This document shows positions 7,784-15,804 of a DNA stretch of 64,000 bases, in pieces (the stretch's first letter is position 1; each line of letters begins with the position of its first letter). Both the position numbers and the translations under genes were made by a program. The stretch lies in assembly GCA_903843965.1 (NCBI GenBank), contig CAIMRY010000017.1:124001-188000 (forward strand). The letters run 5' to 3'. Source of the stretch: an uncultured delta proteobacterium. Its GTDB lineage: Bacteria > Desulfobacterota > Desulfovibrionia > Desulfovibrionales > Desulfovibrionaceae. The notes beneath the pieces are model-generated. The model did no database searches and was not told where the DNA came from. It saw nothing but the letters and a program-made list of their open reading frames with translations.

Positions 7784-9214
7784 CTATTTCAGCTTCTCGG
7801 CGAGGAGCTGGTTGACGACGGCCGGGTTGGCCTGGCCCTTGGTGCGGCGCATGATCTGGCCCACGAAAAAGCCCATGAGCTTGGTCTTGCCCGCGCGAAA
7901 GTCGGCCAGCTCCTTGGGGTTCTCGGCCAGCACGGCGTCCACGTCGGCCTCCAGGGCCGAGGTGTCGGAGATCTGCACCAGGCCCTTGGCCTTGACCAGC
8001 GCCTCGGGGTCGTCACCGGTGGCCAGCAGCTCGGGCAGGATGTCCTTGCCGCTCTTGGCGCTTATTGACCCCTCCTCCACCAGGCGCACCAGGGTGGCCA
8101 GGCTCTGCGGGGAAAGCTTCAAGTCCGCCGCGCGGCCGCCGGTCTGGTTCAGCTCGCGCAGGATGTCGGTCATGATCCAGTTGGCGATCTTCTTGGGCTC
8201 GCCGTAAGCGCCCACTGCGGCCTCGAAGTATTCGGCCAGGTCGCGCTCGGCGGTGAGCAGCACGGCGTCGTCCACGGACAGGCCGTACTGGGCGGCGAAG
8301 CGTTGCCCGCGCGCCTTGGGCAGCTCCGGCAGCTCGGCGCGCCACTGGTCGAGCCAGGCCTGCTCCAGCACCAGCGGAACAAGGTCCGGACAGGGGAAGT
8401 AGCGGTAGTCGTGGGCTTCTTCCTTCCCGCGCATGGAGTGCGTGGTGCCCTTGGCGGCGTCGTACAGGCGCGTCTCCTGGACCACCTTTTCGCCGTCCTC
8501 CACCAGGTCGATCTGGCGCTCCACCTCGTAGTCGATGGCCTTTTGCACGTGCTTGAAGGAGTTCAGGTTCTTCAGCTCCGCACGGGTGCCGAAGGCCTCC
8601 TGGCCAAAGGGCCGCACGCTGACGTTGGCGTCGCAGCGGAAACTGCCCTCCTCCATGTTGCCGTCGCAGATGTCGAGGTAGACCAGGATGCTGCGCAGGG
8701 CCTTCAAGTAGGCCACGGCCTCCTCGGCGTTGCGCATGTCCGGCTCGCTCACGATCTCGATCAAGGGCACGCAGGAGCGGTTCAGGTCCACGTAGCTCGC
8801 GTTGTCCTGGACCGAGTGGATGTTCTTGCCCGCGTCCTCCTCCATGTGGATGCGCGTGACGCCCACCCGCTTGGGGCCCTTGGCGGTCACGATGTCCACA
8901 TGGCCGAACTCGCAGATGGGCAGCTCGAACTGCGAGGTCTGGTAGCCCTTGGGCAGGTCCGGGTAGAAGTAGTTCTTGCGCGCGAACACGCTCTTCATGT
9001 TGATGTGGCTGTCGATGGCCAGGCCCATCTTGGCGGCGTACTCCACCACCTTGCGGTTGAGCACGGGCAGAACGCCAGGCATGCCGGAGCACACCGGGCA
9101 GACGTTCTCGTTCGGCTCCGCGCCAAACTGGGTGGAGCAGGAGCAGAAGATCTTGGATCTGGTCTTGAGCTGGGCATGCACCTCAAGGCCGATGACGGTT
9201 TCGTACCTGGTCAT
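7784..9214 (-). CDS. gatB: Aspartyl/glutamyl-tRNA(Asn/Gln) amidotransferase subunit B
   Basis: GatB is the kinase and tRNA-binding subunit of GatCAB, which amidates misacylated Glu-tRNA(Gln) or Asp-tRNA(Asn). The 476 residues match the family length. Visible motifs are IGLEVHAQL at the start, the zinc-site cysteines in FCSCS and [27 protein letters not shown] and YRYFPCPDL, followed by the C-terminal helical/YqeY tail. The partner genes gatA and gatC are not in the window. It follows the DUF4254 gene by 24 bases on the same strand. Confidence 0.96.
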   Translation of the reverse strand: MTRYETVIGLEVHAQLKTRSKIFCSCSTQFGAEPNENVCPVCSGMPGVLPVLNRKVVEYAAKMGLAIDSHINMKSVFARKNYFYPDLPKGYQTSQFELPICEFGHVDIVTAKGPKRVGVTRIHMEEDAGKNIHSVQDNASYVDLNRSCVPLIEIVSEPDMRNAEEAVAYLKALRSILVYLDICDGNMEEGSFRCDANVSVRPFGQEAFGTRAELKNLNSFKHVQKAIDYEVERQIDLVEDGEKVVQETRLYDAAKGTTHSMRGKEEAHDYRYFPCPDLVPLVLEQAWLDQWRAELPELPKARGQRFAAQYGLSVDDAVLLTAERDLAEYFEAAVGAYGEPKKIANWIMTDILRELNQTGGRAADLKLSPQSLATLVRLVEEGSISAKSGKDILPELLATGDDPEALVKAKGLVQISDTSALEADVDAVLAENPKELADFRAGKTKLMGFFVGQIMRRTKGQANPAVVNQLLAEKLK

Positions 9215-9238
9215 GAGCCCTCCCCTTTCCCGGCGACT

Positions 9239-9907
9239 TTAGACCCCGGACCTGCGGCTGTACAGCTCCGGGTTCAGGCGCGGATCATTGTACATCTTGA
9301 ACTGGTAGTAGACCTTGGGCCGTTTCTGGCCCTGGGCGTAGTCGTCCACGAGGTCCCTGACGGACTGCAAAAGATCCACGCGCTGCTCCTGGAGCACGTT
9401 GAGCTTGCGGCGGCACTCGCTGGCCAGGTCTTCGCCCGCGCCCTTGCGCTCCACCTGCTCCAGCATGTGGAAGCTCTTCAGCGCCAGGATCGAGCCACGG
9501 TCGAGCGCCCCGCCCAGGGCTTCGGTGTTGTGGCGCGGGCGCAGGCCCTCGGCTTGGGTCGGCAGGATGGGCTCAAGGGCGCGCACCAGGAACAGGTCCA
9601 GGCGCTCGATCAGATCGTTGCGCTCCTGGTTCAGCTTGTTGATGGCGAACGTGCAGTCCGCGATGAGCTCCGCCCCGGCATCCTTGCGGCGCGCGCGGTC
9701 CTCCACGTGCCAGCGGCAAAAGTTGGCCCAGTGCTGGCGCAGCACCAGCTCCGCAAAGCCTTCGGCGTCGGTCGCGGCGCTGGTCGCGTTCATGATGTCC
9801 GGGGAGAAGACCGGCTCCTGCCGGTGCCAGGGCCCGCAGGCCTGGTCCTGATCCACAAAAGCCCGCGTGAGGAGCGCGCGGATGTCGTCAAAGCTGAGAT
9901 CGGTCAT
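9239..9907 (-). CDS. DUF4254 family protein
   Basis: The sequence carries the DUF4254 pattern: NFCRWHVEDRARR near residue 75, NKLNQERNDLIERLD near residue 105, then LDRGSILALKSFHM, and the ending YYQFKMYNDPRLNPELYS. This is a mostly helical cytosolic family of unknown biochemistry; in other bacteria it is often near cell-surface sugar genes. Here it lies 28 bases after mltA and 24 before gatB. I chose the ATG at 9907 because GAGAG precedes it; ATGs at 9925 and 9931 would add 6-8 residues without a ribosome site. The length of 222 residues is normal for the family. Confidence 0.8.
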   Translation of the reverse strand: MTDLSFDDIRALLTRAFVDQDQACGPWHRQEPVFSPDIMNATSAATDAEGFAELVLRQHWANFCRWHVEDRARRKDAGAELIADCTFAINKLNQERNDLIERLDLFLVRALEPILPTQAEGLRPRHNTEALGGALDRGSILALKSFHMLEQVERKGAGEDLASECRRKLNVLQEQRVDLLQSVRDLVDDYAQGQKRPKVYYQFKMYNDPRLNPELYSRRSGV

Positions 9908-9935
9908 TGAGCTCTCTTGGTTCATGGCCATGATG

Positions 9936-11264
9936 TCATTGTCTGGCCCGCAACGCGGCCTTGCTCACGAGCAGGCGCACTGTGGCGGGCGAACGCAAAT
10001 TCGCCACCAGGCGTTCGGCCCGTTCGCCGCTGCCCAGGTACAGGTCGAGCCTGGGGCCCTGGATGTCCGCGCCGCAGTCCTGGGCCAGCACGATCCCGCG
10101 CAGGGAGCCTGTTCCGGCCTGGCCCGGCAAGGCGCCGGACGACGAGACAGGCAGGGGCGCATCAAGCGCCGCCACCGCGCCAAGCGGCAGGAGACTTGGG
10201 TCTGTAGCCAGACTGACAAGCGGCGTCAACGGTTTTCCAAGCGAGCCCTCGCTTGCGCCACGGGTGAAGCGGAAGAACACGTAGCTCTGGTTCGCGGCCA
10301 TAAGCTCCAGCGCGCGGGCGGGGTTGGCCGCGCACCAGGAGCGGATGGACTCCCTGCTCAGGCGTTCCTTGGGCAGGGCCCCGGCCTCCAGAAGAATCTG
10401 CCCCAGGCCCTTGAAGGGCAGGCCGTTGCCCCCGGCAAAGTGCACCCCGCGCACAGAGCCGTCCTGCAGGCGCAGGGAGCCGCCGCCCTCGGTCTGCATC
10501 AAAAATGGGTCGGCCGGATTCCTGAACCAGGCCAGCTCCAGCCCGCGCCCTCCCAGCGCCCGGCCCTGGTCCACGGCGCGGCGGCTGTAGCCGCCCGGAT
10601 GCGCGGCCAGGTCCGGCGGGGGGGCGTAGAGCGGATAGTCGTAGCCCGGGGCGCGCGCCAGGCTGGCCTCCATCTCCGGCGAATAGTAGCCCGTGAGCAG
10701 CGGGGCCGGGGTCAGCTCATACCAGACAAAGCGCTCGGCAAGCAGGCCGGGGTCCGCGTCCAGGCCGGGCAGCAGGGCCAGCAGCTCCTCGGCGCTCTGG
10801 CGCAGCATGCCCCAGGAGAGCGAGCCGCCGGGCTGCACCAGGGCCGGGGCGTCCTGGGGCTGGCGCGAGAGGTGCTCCAGGCTGATGCGCAGGGGCCCGG
10901 TCAGGTCGGTGAAGGAGCGCAGGGACTGCGAGGCCGGGGACAGCTGGCGGGCCAAGAGCTGGGCCTCGGACCCGCGCAGGGCGGTCCACCTGGCCGAAGT
11001 CTGCGCCGGGCGGTAGTCCTGGTCCGTTTGCGCTGGCGACGACGACGGGGCGGAAACGCGCGGACGCTGCGCCGGGGCCGGGCGGCCCCCGCCCCCGGAA
11101 GAAGGGGAACCGGGCCAGGGGACATAGTCGCCCACGCCGCAGCCAAAGAGCGCCAGGGCCAGGGCCGCAAGCAAGACCGCAACGCGCGGCGCGCCGCCAC
11201 GCGGGACACGCGTTTCATGCGGTTCATGTGGACGTGGGCCGCCGGTCCTTGCCTTGGCCCTCAC
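9936..11264 (-). CDS. mltA: Membrane-bound lytic murein transglycosylase A (lipoprotein)
   Basis: MltA cleaves peptidoglycan glycan strands, leaving 1,6-anhydromuramic ends, at the outer membrane. The lipobox LALALFGC marks the mature cysteine. The MltA barrel follows (LTGYYSPEMEAS, YDYPLYAPP), then the 3D domain QDCGADIQGPRLDLYLGSG, whose aspartates are catalytic in the family. The N-terminus is problematic. The frame is open to an ATG at 11411, but that stretch is tandem repeat. I placed the start at a GTG (11264) after AGGGCAGGG. An ATG at 11227 in another frame gives MNRMKRVSRVAARR, which would make a better signal n-region, so an indel near 11180 is possible. Confidence 0.85.
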   Translation of the reverse strand: MRAKARTGGPRPHEPHETRVPRGGAPRVAVLLAALALALFGCGVGDYVPWPGSPSSGGGGRPAPAQRPRVSAPSSSPAQTDQDYRPAQTSARWTALRGSEAQLLARQLSPASQSLRSFTDLTGPLRISLEHLSRQPQDAPALVQPGGSLSWGMLRQSAEELLALLPGLDADPGLLAERFVWYELTPAPLLTGYYSPEMEASLARAPGYDYPLYAPPPDLAAHPGGYSRRAVDQGRALGGRGLELAWFRNPADPFLMQTEGGGSLRLQDGSVRGVHFAGGNGLPFKGLGQILLEAGALPKERLSRESIRSWCAANPARALELMAANQSYVFFRFTRGASEGSLGKPLTPLVSLATDPSLLPLGAVAALDAPLPVSSSGALPGQAGTGSLRGIVLAQDCGADIQGPRLDLYLGSGERAERLVANLRSPATVRLLVSKAALRARQ

Positions 11265-11300
11265 AGCCGCCCTGCCCTGCGCGCAGGAATCCCGCCGCGC

Positions 11301-11405
11301 CGCCCTGCCCGCATTGGCCGGGCTGTCCGCATTGATCGCCCTACCCGCGCTGGCCGGGCTGGCCGGGCTGTCCGCATTGGCCGACCTATCCACACTGATC
11401 AATGG
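11301..11405. repeat. 45-bp tandem repeat crossing the stop codon of the DUF89-like gene
   Basis: The 18-mer GGCCGGGCTGTCCGCATT occurs at 11316-11333 and 11361-11378. The 45-bp unit behind it is imperfectly repeated; the second copy runs through the stop codon (11388-11386, minus strand) into the last codons of the gene. A further shorter-period similarity (CGCCCT-CCCGC-TGGCCGGG) links 11301 and 11337. The array fills the mltA upstream region. Confidence 0.8.
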
Positions 11406-13137
11406 ACGCATCGCAGTACTTGCCCACCCCGTACTCCCGGCGGCGCAGAAACTTCTCCGGGCTGGGGCCGATGATCTGCAGCTCCGGCTGGCGCTTCTGC
11501 ACCGAGAGCGCGATGTTCATCTCCTTGGTGCAGCCCGTGGAATAGGTGGAGTCCTTGCCCGCCCATGCCGGCGGCACCTTCTTGCCCATGAGTTCGAAGC
11601 TCTTCTCGATGTCCGTGTCGGTCTGGAAGCGCCAGACGTTCAAAAAGCCGCTTCTCTGCACGCGCTCCCACATGTACATCAGGTCGTCGGCGTCCAGGCC
11701 CTCCTCGAAATACTCGCCGGGATTGATGATGAAGGTGCCCTCCAGGCGCGAGCGCAAATGCGCCACAAAGGTGTTCAGCACCTCGATGGCCAGCTTGACC
11801 TGGCCGGGGATGCTGCCCACGATGGCGCTGTAGAACATCACCGTCTTGCCTGCGGCGCGCGCCCGGCGCATCTGGCTGATGATGCCGTCGGCCTTGGTCA
11901 GGATGGCCTCCTCGCTGAACTTGTGCACGTGGGCGGCCTTGGGCTTGCAGTACATGCGGAACTTGCCCTGGGAGTCGGTGAAGAAGACCAGCACGTCGCG
12001 GGTGAACTCGTGGCTGGTGTTGATGAAGCGGCGGTAGTAGGCCTCGCCCTTGGCCAGCACCAGGTCCGACTCCTTCCAGGCCCGGGCGAAGGTGACGGAG
12101 GTGCGGTAGGGGTTGAAGCGCTCGCGGGTGCCGTCGGAGATGACCACCAACTGGTGCTCGCGGGTGGCCTGCAAAAGTTCGTTCTTGGTGGCGCGGTGGT
12201 TCTGGATGAAGAACGCGTCCTTGAACTCCGCCGCCAGGATGGGGTCGCTGTCCAGGTCCCAGACCGTGGGGCTGTCGAAGTAGAAGCCCTCCTTCAGGGC
12301 CAGGATGACGCGGTGGCCCTGGCGCAGCAGGGCGCGCACCACCTTGAGGTCCAGGATGATGCCGCCGCTGGCCCTGGGCAGGTACAGGATGCGCAGGGGG
12401 CCGCGCTCCGGGGCGAACAGGCCGCGCAGGGGCGAGAAGTCCACGGGCGCGAGCGAGGCGGCCAGCGCCTCGGGGTCCAGGCTGGCGCCGGGGTCGTCCA
12501 CGGTCCAGCAGCTCTTGCAGGTGGAGAGCAGAAGCAGCCGCTCCATCTCCAGCAGGTCCAGCTCGAAGCGCAGCTGGGCGATGCTTGCGCATTGCAGGCG
12601 CGCCTCCGGGCAGACGTTGACCAGCCGGGCGTAAAACGGGCTGTCCACAAAGTTGCGCGCGCGGCGGTTCATCTGCCGCTTGAGGGTGCGGAAGGGGTCG
12701 TCCAGGCCGCTCTGGGTCAGGATGATGGTCAGCATGCGCTTGAGCAGGCGCGAGGGGATGAGGATGGGCGCGGCGAGCACCATGCGGAACTTGTGGCGGC
12801 ACAGGTGCAGGATGCGCTTGCGCGGCAGGGGCTCGCGCACGTGGTCCCGGATGAGCCGCACCAGAAGCCGCCACTGCTGGCCGTATTCCGCCGCCAGGTC
12901 CCTGCCCAGCTTGGCCTTGAGCAGAAAGTGCAGCATCCAGTCGCCGCAGGGGGCGTAGAAGCTGTCCTCGTCCAGCGCCACCATGAAGCGTATCTGCTCC
13001 GGCGAGGCGTTCTTCACCGGATCAATGGAGTGCTCCAGGTTGTTCTCGGTCATGAAGTGCAAGAGCAGCGCGTCCAGCACCGGGTCCTTGCCGTACTTGA
13101 TGTCCCGGGCGCTCTCGAAGGAAAAGTTCAGGGGCAC
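11386..13137 (-). CDS. DUF89/ARMT1-like protein of unknown function
   Basis: This is a 583-residue cytosolic protein. Residues 1-230 are helical and unrecognised. Residues about 260-400 look like a divergent DUF89 (metal-dependent phosphatase/ARMT1) core: LRILYLPRASGGIILDLKVV aligns with the family's strand-DNAGE-strand, followed by VVISDGT and ESDLVLAKGEAYYRRF, which matches the ADLVIAKGQGN motif. The metal-binding Asp-Asn pair of the family is replaced by Pro-Arg, so ordinary DUF89 chemistry is doubtful. A third part (about 400-583) has CTKEMNIALSVQKR and a C-terminal CG. The gene starts 3 bases after nadK and is almost certainly cotranslated with it. The family call is by eye and tentative. 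Confidence 0.6.
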   Translation of the reverse strand: MPLNFSFESARDIKYGKDPVLDALLLHFMTENNLEHSIDPVKNASPEQIRFMVALDEDSFYAPCGDWMLHFLLKAKLGRDLAAEYGQQWRLLVRLIRDHVREPLPRKRILHLCRHKFRMVLAAPILIPSRLLKRMLTIILTQSGLDDPFRTLKRQMNRRARNFVDSPFYARLVNVCPEARLQCASIAQLRFELDLLEMERLLLLSTCKSCWTVDDPGASLDPEALAASLAPVDFSPLRGLFAPERGPLRILYLPRASGGIILDLKVVRALLRQGHRVILALKEGFYFDSPTVWDLDSDPILAAEFKDAFFIQNHRATKNELLQATREHQLVVISDGTRERFNPYRTSVTFARAWKESDLVLAKGEAYYRRFINTSHEFTRDVLVFFTDSQGKFRMYCKPKAAHVHKFSEEAILTKADGIISQMRRARAAGKTVMFYSAIVGSIPGQVKLAIEVLNTFVAHLRSRLEGTFIINPGEYFEEGLDADDLMYMWERVQRSGFLNVWRFQTDTDIEKSFELMGKKVPPAWAGKDSTYSTGCTKEMNIALSVQKRQPELQIIGPSPEKFLRRREYGVGKYCDASIDQCG

Positions 13138-13140
13138 GGG

Positions 13141-13992
13141 TCACCTCTCGGTAAAGAAGCCTTTGCTCGCCAGCTTGGCGAAATAGCTCGTTTTGTCCGT
13201 CTCGGCCAGGATCAGGTCGTCCGGGGCGCGGCGCACGCGCACCACATCCCCCGGCTCCAGCGCAAAGGAGCGCTGCCCGTCTACGGACAGGCGCACCTCG
13301 CCCGCCTGGTCCTCCACCACCACGCTGAGCTCGCCTGCGGCGGGCAGCACCACCGGGCGGAAATTGTTCAGGAAGGGGCACACCGGCGTCAGGCAGATGG
13401 CCTCCATCTCCGGGTAGACCAGCGGGCCGCCAGCAGAGAAGCCATAGGCCGTGGAGCCCGTGGGCGTGGAGATAATCAGCCCGTCGGAGCGCATGGCCCC
13501 CACCCGCTCGCCGTCGCGCTGGACCAGCAGGCGGATGAGCCGGGCCAGCTCGCCCCGGCTGACCACCAGGTCGTTGATGGCCAGGCCGGAGCACACGCTG
13601 CCGCCGCCGCGCTTCACATCATAGGACAGGCAGACCCGCCGGGACAGGGTGTAGGTTCCGGCCAACAAAGCCGAAAGGCTGCGCCGCCAGTCCCCGGCCG
13701 GCTCGGCCAGGAAGCCCACCCGGCCCAGGTTCAGCCCCAGAAGCGGCCTGCCCTGGCCCAGGCTGGCGCGGGCCACGCCGATGAAGGTGCCGTCGCCCCC
13801 GAGGACCAGCACCACGTCGAACGCGCCCTCCGGAACCCTGCAGCCGCAGTCGCCCCGGGTCGAGAGATGTTCGCACACGGTGGCGTGGGCCCCGCGCGGC
13901 TCAAGCCAGGCCGAAACATCCTGCCCCAGGCTGCGGGCGGCGGCATCGCCCGAGCGCGTCATCACCAGGAAAGACTTGAGTTGCCTGTTCAT
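13141..13992 (-). CDS. nadK: NAD kinase
   Basis: NadK phosphorylates NAD to NADP using ATP. The 283-residue protein has the GGDGT motif (LGGDGTFIGVAR near residue 65), the NE/D-type NDLVV, and the second signature TPTGSTAYGFSAGGP near residue 160. It is the first gene of a minus-strand group that continues with the DUF89-like gene, mltA, the DUF4254 gene, gatB and mtnA. No good ribosome site precedes the ATG; AGCTG lies directly before it. Confidence 0.95.
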   Translation of the reverse strand: MNRQLKSFLVMTRSGDAAARSLGQDVSAWLEPRGAHATVCEHLSTRGDCGCRVPEGAFDVVLVLGGDGTFIGVARASLGQGRPLLGLNLGRVGFLAEPAGDWRRSLSALLAGTYTLSRRVCLSYDVKRGGGSVCSGLAINDLVVSRGELARLIRLLVQRDGERVGAMRSDGLIISTPTGSTAYGFSAGGPLVYPEMEAICLTPVCPFLNNFRPVVLPAAGELSVVVEDQAGEVRLSVDGQRSFALEPGDVVRVRRAPDDLILAETDKTSYFAKLASKGFFTER

Positions 13993-14082
13993 CAGCTGAT
14001 ACTAGTCAAATCTATGGAAACATACAACACGACGCTGGAGCGAGAAAAATCGGGAAATATGACATTTCTTCGCCCGCACCCC

Positions 14083-14110
14083 TAAAGTTATTTCCCCATG
14101 CTGACGATAA
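14083..14110 (+). promoter_or_regulatory. Sigma-28 (FliA) promoter
   Basis: TAAAGTTA (14083-14090), twelve bases, then GACGATAA (14103-14110) closely match the FliA consensus TAAAGTTT-N11-GCCGATAA. It lies 26 bases ahead of the gene at 14136 and thus drives the FlgM pair as late flagellar genes. Confidence 0.8.
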
Positions 14111-14135
14111 AGGAGTCAAGCTAGGAGTATATGAG

Positions 14136-14552
14136 ATGGTTGTTCACCCGGTGAATGTTCGCCTGATGCTGCGCACTTACGGAAGGCAGCTCACCAGCGC
14201 CAAGCGGCTGGCCCGCTTCAAGAGGGCGCTCGTGCTTTCAGGCGCGCAGGACCAGCTGGACATCTCACGCGAGGCCAAGCGCCGAGAGCTGGTGGAGCGC
14301 ATCAGCCAGGAGGTCATCGAGAATCTGCTGGTCAACGGGCAGGGAAATCCGGTGGTCGCAAGCGTGCTTGAGGATTTGGAACAGGATTTGGGTGAACGGG
14401 TGCTGTTCGACTATCCCCTGGAAGGCGGCGAGGTGCAGATTCTGCGCCAGACCGAGGGGGGACCGCAGGAGGTCGACCCGGACGAGAAGATGCGCATCCT
14501 GCGCAGGCTCTGGGAAATAACCCTGGACAGGGTCGACGGCACCATGCTTTGA
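14136..14552 (+). CDS. DVU0524-family FlgM-associated protein
   Basis: This is a 138-residue soluble protein rich in charged helices (SAKRLARFKRAL, AKRRELVERISQEVIENLL). It has no signal peptide or known catalytic motif. A gene of this kind precedes flgM in Desulfovibrio species, and I recognise it from that position and general sequence rather than from a defined domain. Its location behind a sigma-28 promoter and 27 bases before flgM suggests a role in late flagellar control, for example as a FlgM or FliA partner; that is inference. Confidence 0.7.
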   Translation: MVVHPVNVRLMLRTYGRQLTSAKRLARFKRALVLSGAQDQLDISREAKRRELVERISQEVIENLLVNGQGNPVVASVLEDLEQDLGERVLFDYPLEGGEVQILRQTEGGPQEVDPDEKMRILRRLWEITLDRVDGTML

Positions 14553-14579
14553 TACCCCGAACACGGGGGGGGAGGCGTC

Positions 14580-14894
14580 ATGGAGATCAAGAAGGTTTAC
14601 GGAGGACTGGACCCCTACGCCGCGCAGCGGCTGCAGGAAAACCAGCGTGCGCAGCAGGATCAGGCTGTGGGCCGACAGAACGGCGCGGCGGACCCGCTGG
14701 CCGGCGACAAGGTCGCCCTCTCGCCCGAGGCCAGGCTGCTGGGCGCCACGATGACCGCGGCCAACGCGGCCCCGGACACGCGCGCTGAAAAGGTGCGCAC
14801 CCTGAAGGAACAGGTGCAGAGCGGCACCTACAAGCCGGACATTAAGAAGGCCGCAGCCAACCTGATCCGCGAGGACATCGACCTCATCAGATAG
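14580..14894 (+). CDS. flgM: Anti-sigma-28 factor FlgM
   Basis: FlgM binds FliA (sigma-28) and holds late flagellar genes off until the hook-basal body is complete, when it is exported. The 104 residues fit the family: a disordered, glutamine-rich N-terminal half, DKVALSPEARLL near residue 43, then the sigma-binding helices RAEKVRTLKEQVQSGTYKPD and AAANLIREDIDLIR. A strong ribosome site (GGGGGGGAGGCGTC) precedes the ATG. Transcription from the sigma-28 promoter upstream gives the usual feedback loop. It converges with the flgF-to-fliW operon. Confidence 0.93.
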   Translation: MEIKKVYGGLDPYAAQRLQENQRAQQDQAVGRQNGAADPLAGDKVALSPEARLLGATMTAANAAPDTRAEKVRTLKEQVQSGTYKPDIKKAAANLIREDIDLIR

Positions 14895-14938
14895 CTCCGC
14901 GTGCCGGGATCGCCCCGGCACAGGCGGGAAAGATGGAG

Positions 14939-14970
14939 GCTCCCCAGGCAGAAGGCTGCCAGGGGGGGCT
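14939..14970 (+). terminator. Rho-independent terminator after flgM
   Basis: GCTCCCCAGGCAG pairs with CTGCCAGGGGGGC (12 of 13 pairs, loop AAGG), followed by TTTGTGTTTTG. It lies 45 bases after the flgM stop. Confidence 0.8.
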
Positions 14971-15011
14971 TTGTGTTTTGTGGACGGGGTGCGGCGGGCG
15001 GAAAAAAAACG

Positions 15012-15485
15012 CTATTCCGGCGCGGGCTTCTGGGCGCGCTGCGCGTCCACCAGGCGAAAATGCGTGGGGTGGTCGGCGTCCATCTGCGGGGCCTGCAGGC
15101 CCAGGCGCGCATTGGTGTTCAGGATGATCGGGCCGGAAAGGTTCAGGGTGGTCTCCTGCGGGCTGTCCTTGGGAATGGTCACGGTGACGAGCACGGCGAT
15201 CTGGCGGATGCTCTCCACGCACAAGATCTTCTTCTCCGGCCCTTCGAGCTTAACGTTGTAGCTGGGCAGGAAGGGATAGGGGTCGGCCACGAGCAGGCCC
15301 AGGCCCGGATCGGTGACGCACTGCAAGAGCAGGAACGGGGAGTTCTCGCGCACCTGGATCAGGACAAACTCGCGCTTGTCGTCCAGGCCGATGAGCCCGT
15401 GCGGGAAATAAATGATGCTGTCACGCGCGATTTCCCGCTCGCCCAGCTTCGTCCGGATGATTATTTTTTTGCTTCTTCCTGCCAT
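15012..15485 (-). CDS. fliW: Flagellar assembly factor FliW
   Basis: FliW binds flagellin and also antagonises CsrA, linking flagellin level to translation of its mRNA. The 157-residue protein shows the family core: [23 protein letters not shown], then [25 protein letters not shown] and the closing strands [12 protein letters not shown]. Its ATG lies inside csrA (25-base overlap), so the two antagonists are translationally coupled. It is the last gene of the flgF operon. Confidence 0.95.
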   Translation of the reverse strand: MAGRSKKIIIRTKLGEREIARDSIIYFPHGLIGLDDKREFVLIQVRENSPFLLLQCVTDPGLGLLVADPYPFLPSYNVKLEGPEKKILCVESIRQIAVLVTVTIPKDSPQETTLNLSGPIILNTNARLGLQAPQMDADHPTHFRLVDAQRAQKPAPE

Positions 15486-15700
15486 AACGACGCCGCCGCG
15501 AGCAGATCCTGCTGACTGGCCTCCAGGGCCAGGCTGTTCTGCTCTTTGATCTTGAGGTACACTTCTTCCCTGTACACCGTCATGTCTTCGGGCACTTCAA
15601 GCCCGAGCTTGATCTGCTTTCCCTGGATGCTCAACACCTTGAGCTTTATGTTTTCGCCCAGATAGAGGCTTTCTCCGGGCCGCCGTGTGAGGATGAGCAT
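15461..15700 (-). CDS. csrA: Carbon storage/translation regulator CsrA
   Basis: CsrA is a small dimeric RNA-binding protein that blocks ribosome sites containing GGA, typically in the flagellin mRNA. The protein has 79 residues, beginning [15 protein letters not shown], with the conserved [19 protein letters not shown] that carries the RNA-binding arginine. The tail is slightly longer than in E. coli CsrA (61). GAGGAAAC precedes the ATG at 15700. It lies between flgL and fliW, the arrangement in which FliW sequesters CsrA. Confidence 0.96.
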   Translation of the reverse strand: MLILTRRPGESLYLGENIKLKVLSIQGKQIKLGLEVPEDMTVYREEVYLKIKEQNSLALEASQQDLLAAASLWQEEAKK

Positions 15701-15804
15701 GTTTCCTCGAATCTCCGCTTGTCGTTTCAGGATGCCAGGCCAGCAGGCTGCGGCTGGTGGCAAGCTATCTGAGGGCTGGGGGAAAGTCCAGCCCGGAACG
15801 AGCG

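Noticed and set aside
11254-14085. A 943-codon plus-strand open frame
   Set aside because: It is antisense to the DUF89-like gene and nadK. The product is rich in His, Gln, Val and Leu with no domain.
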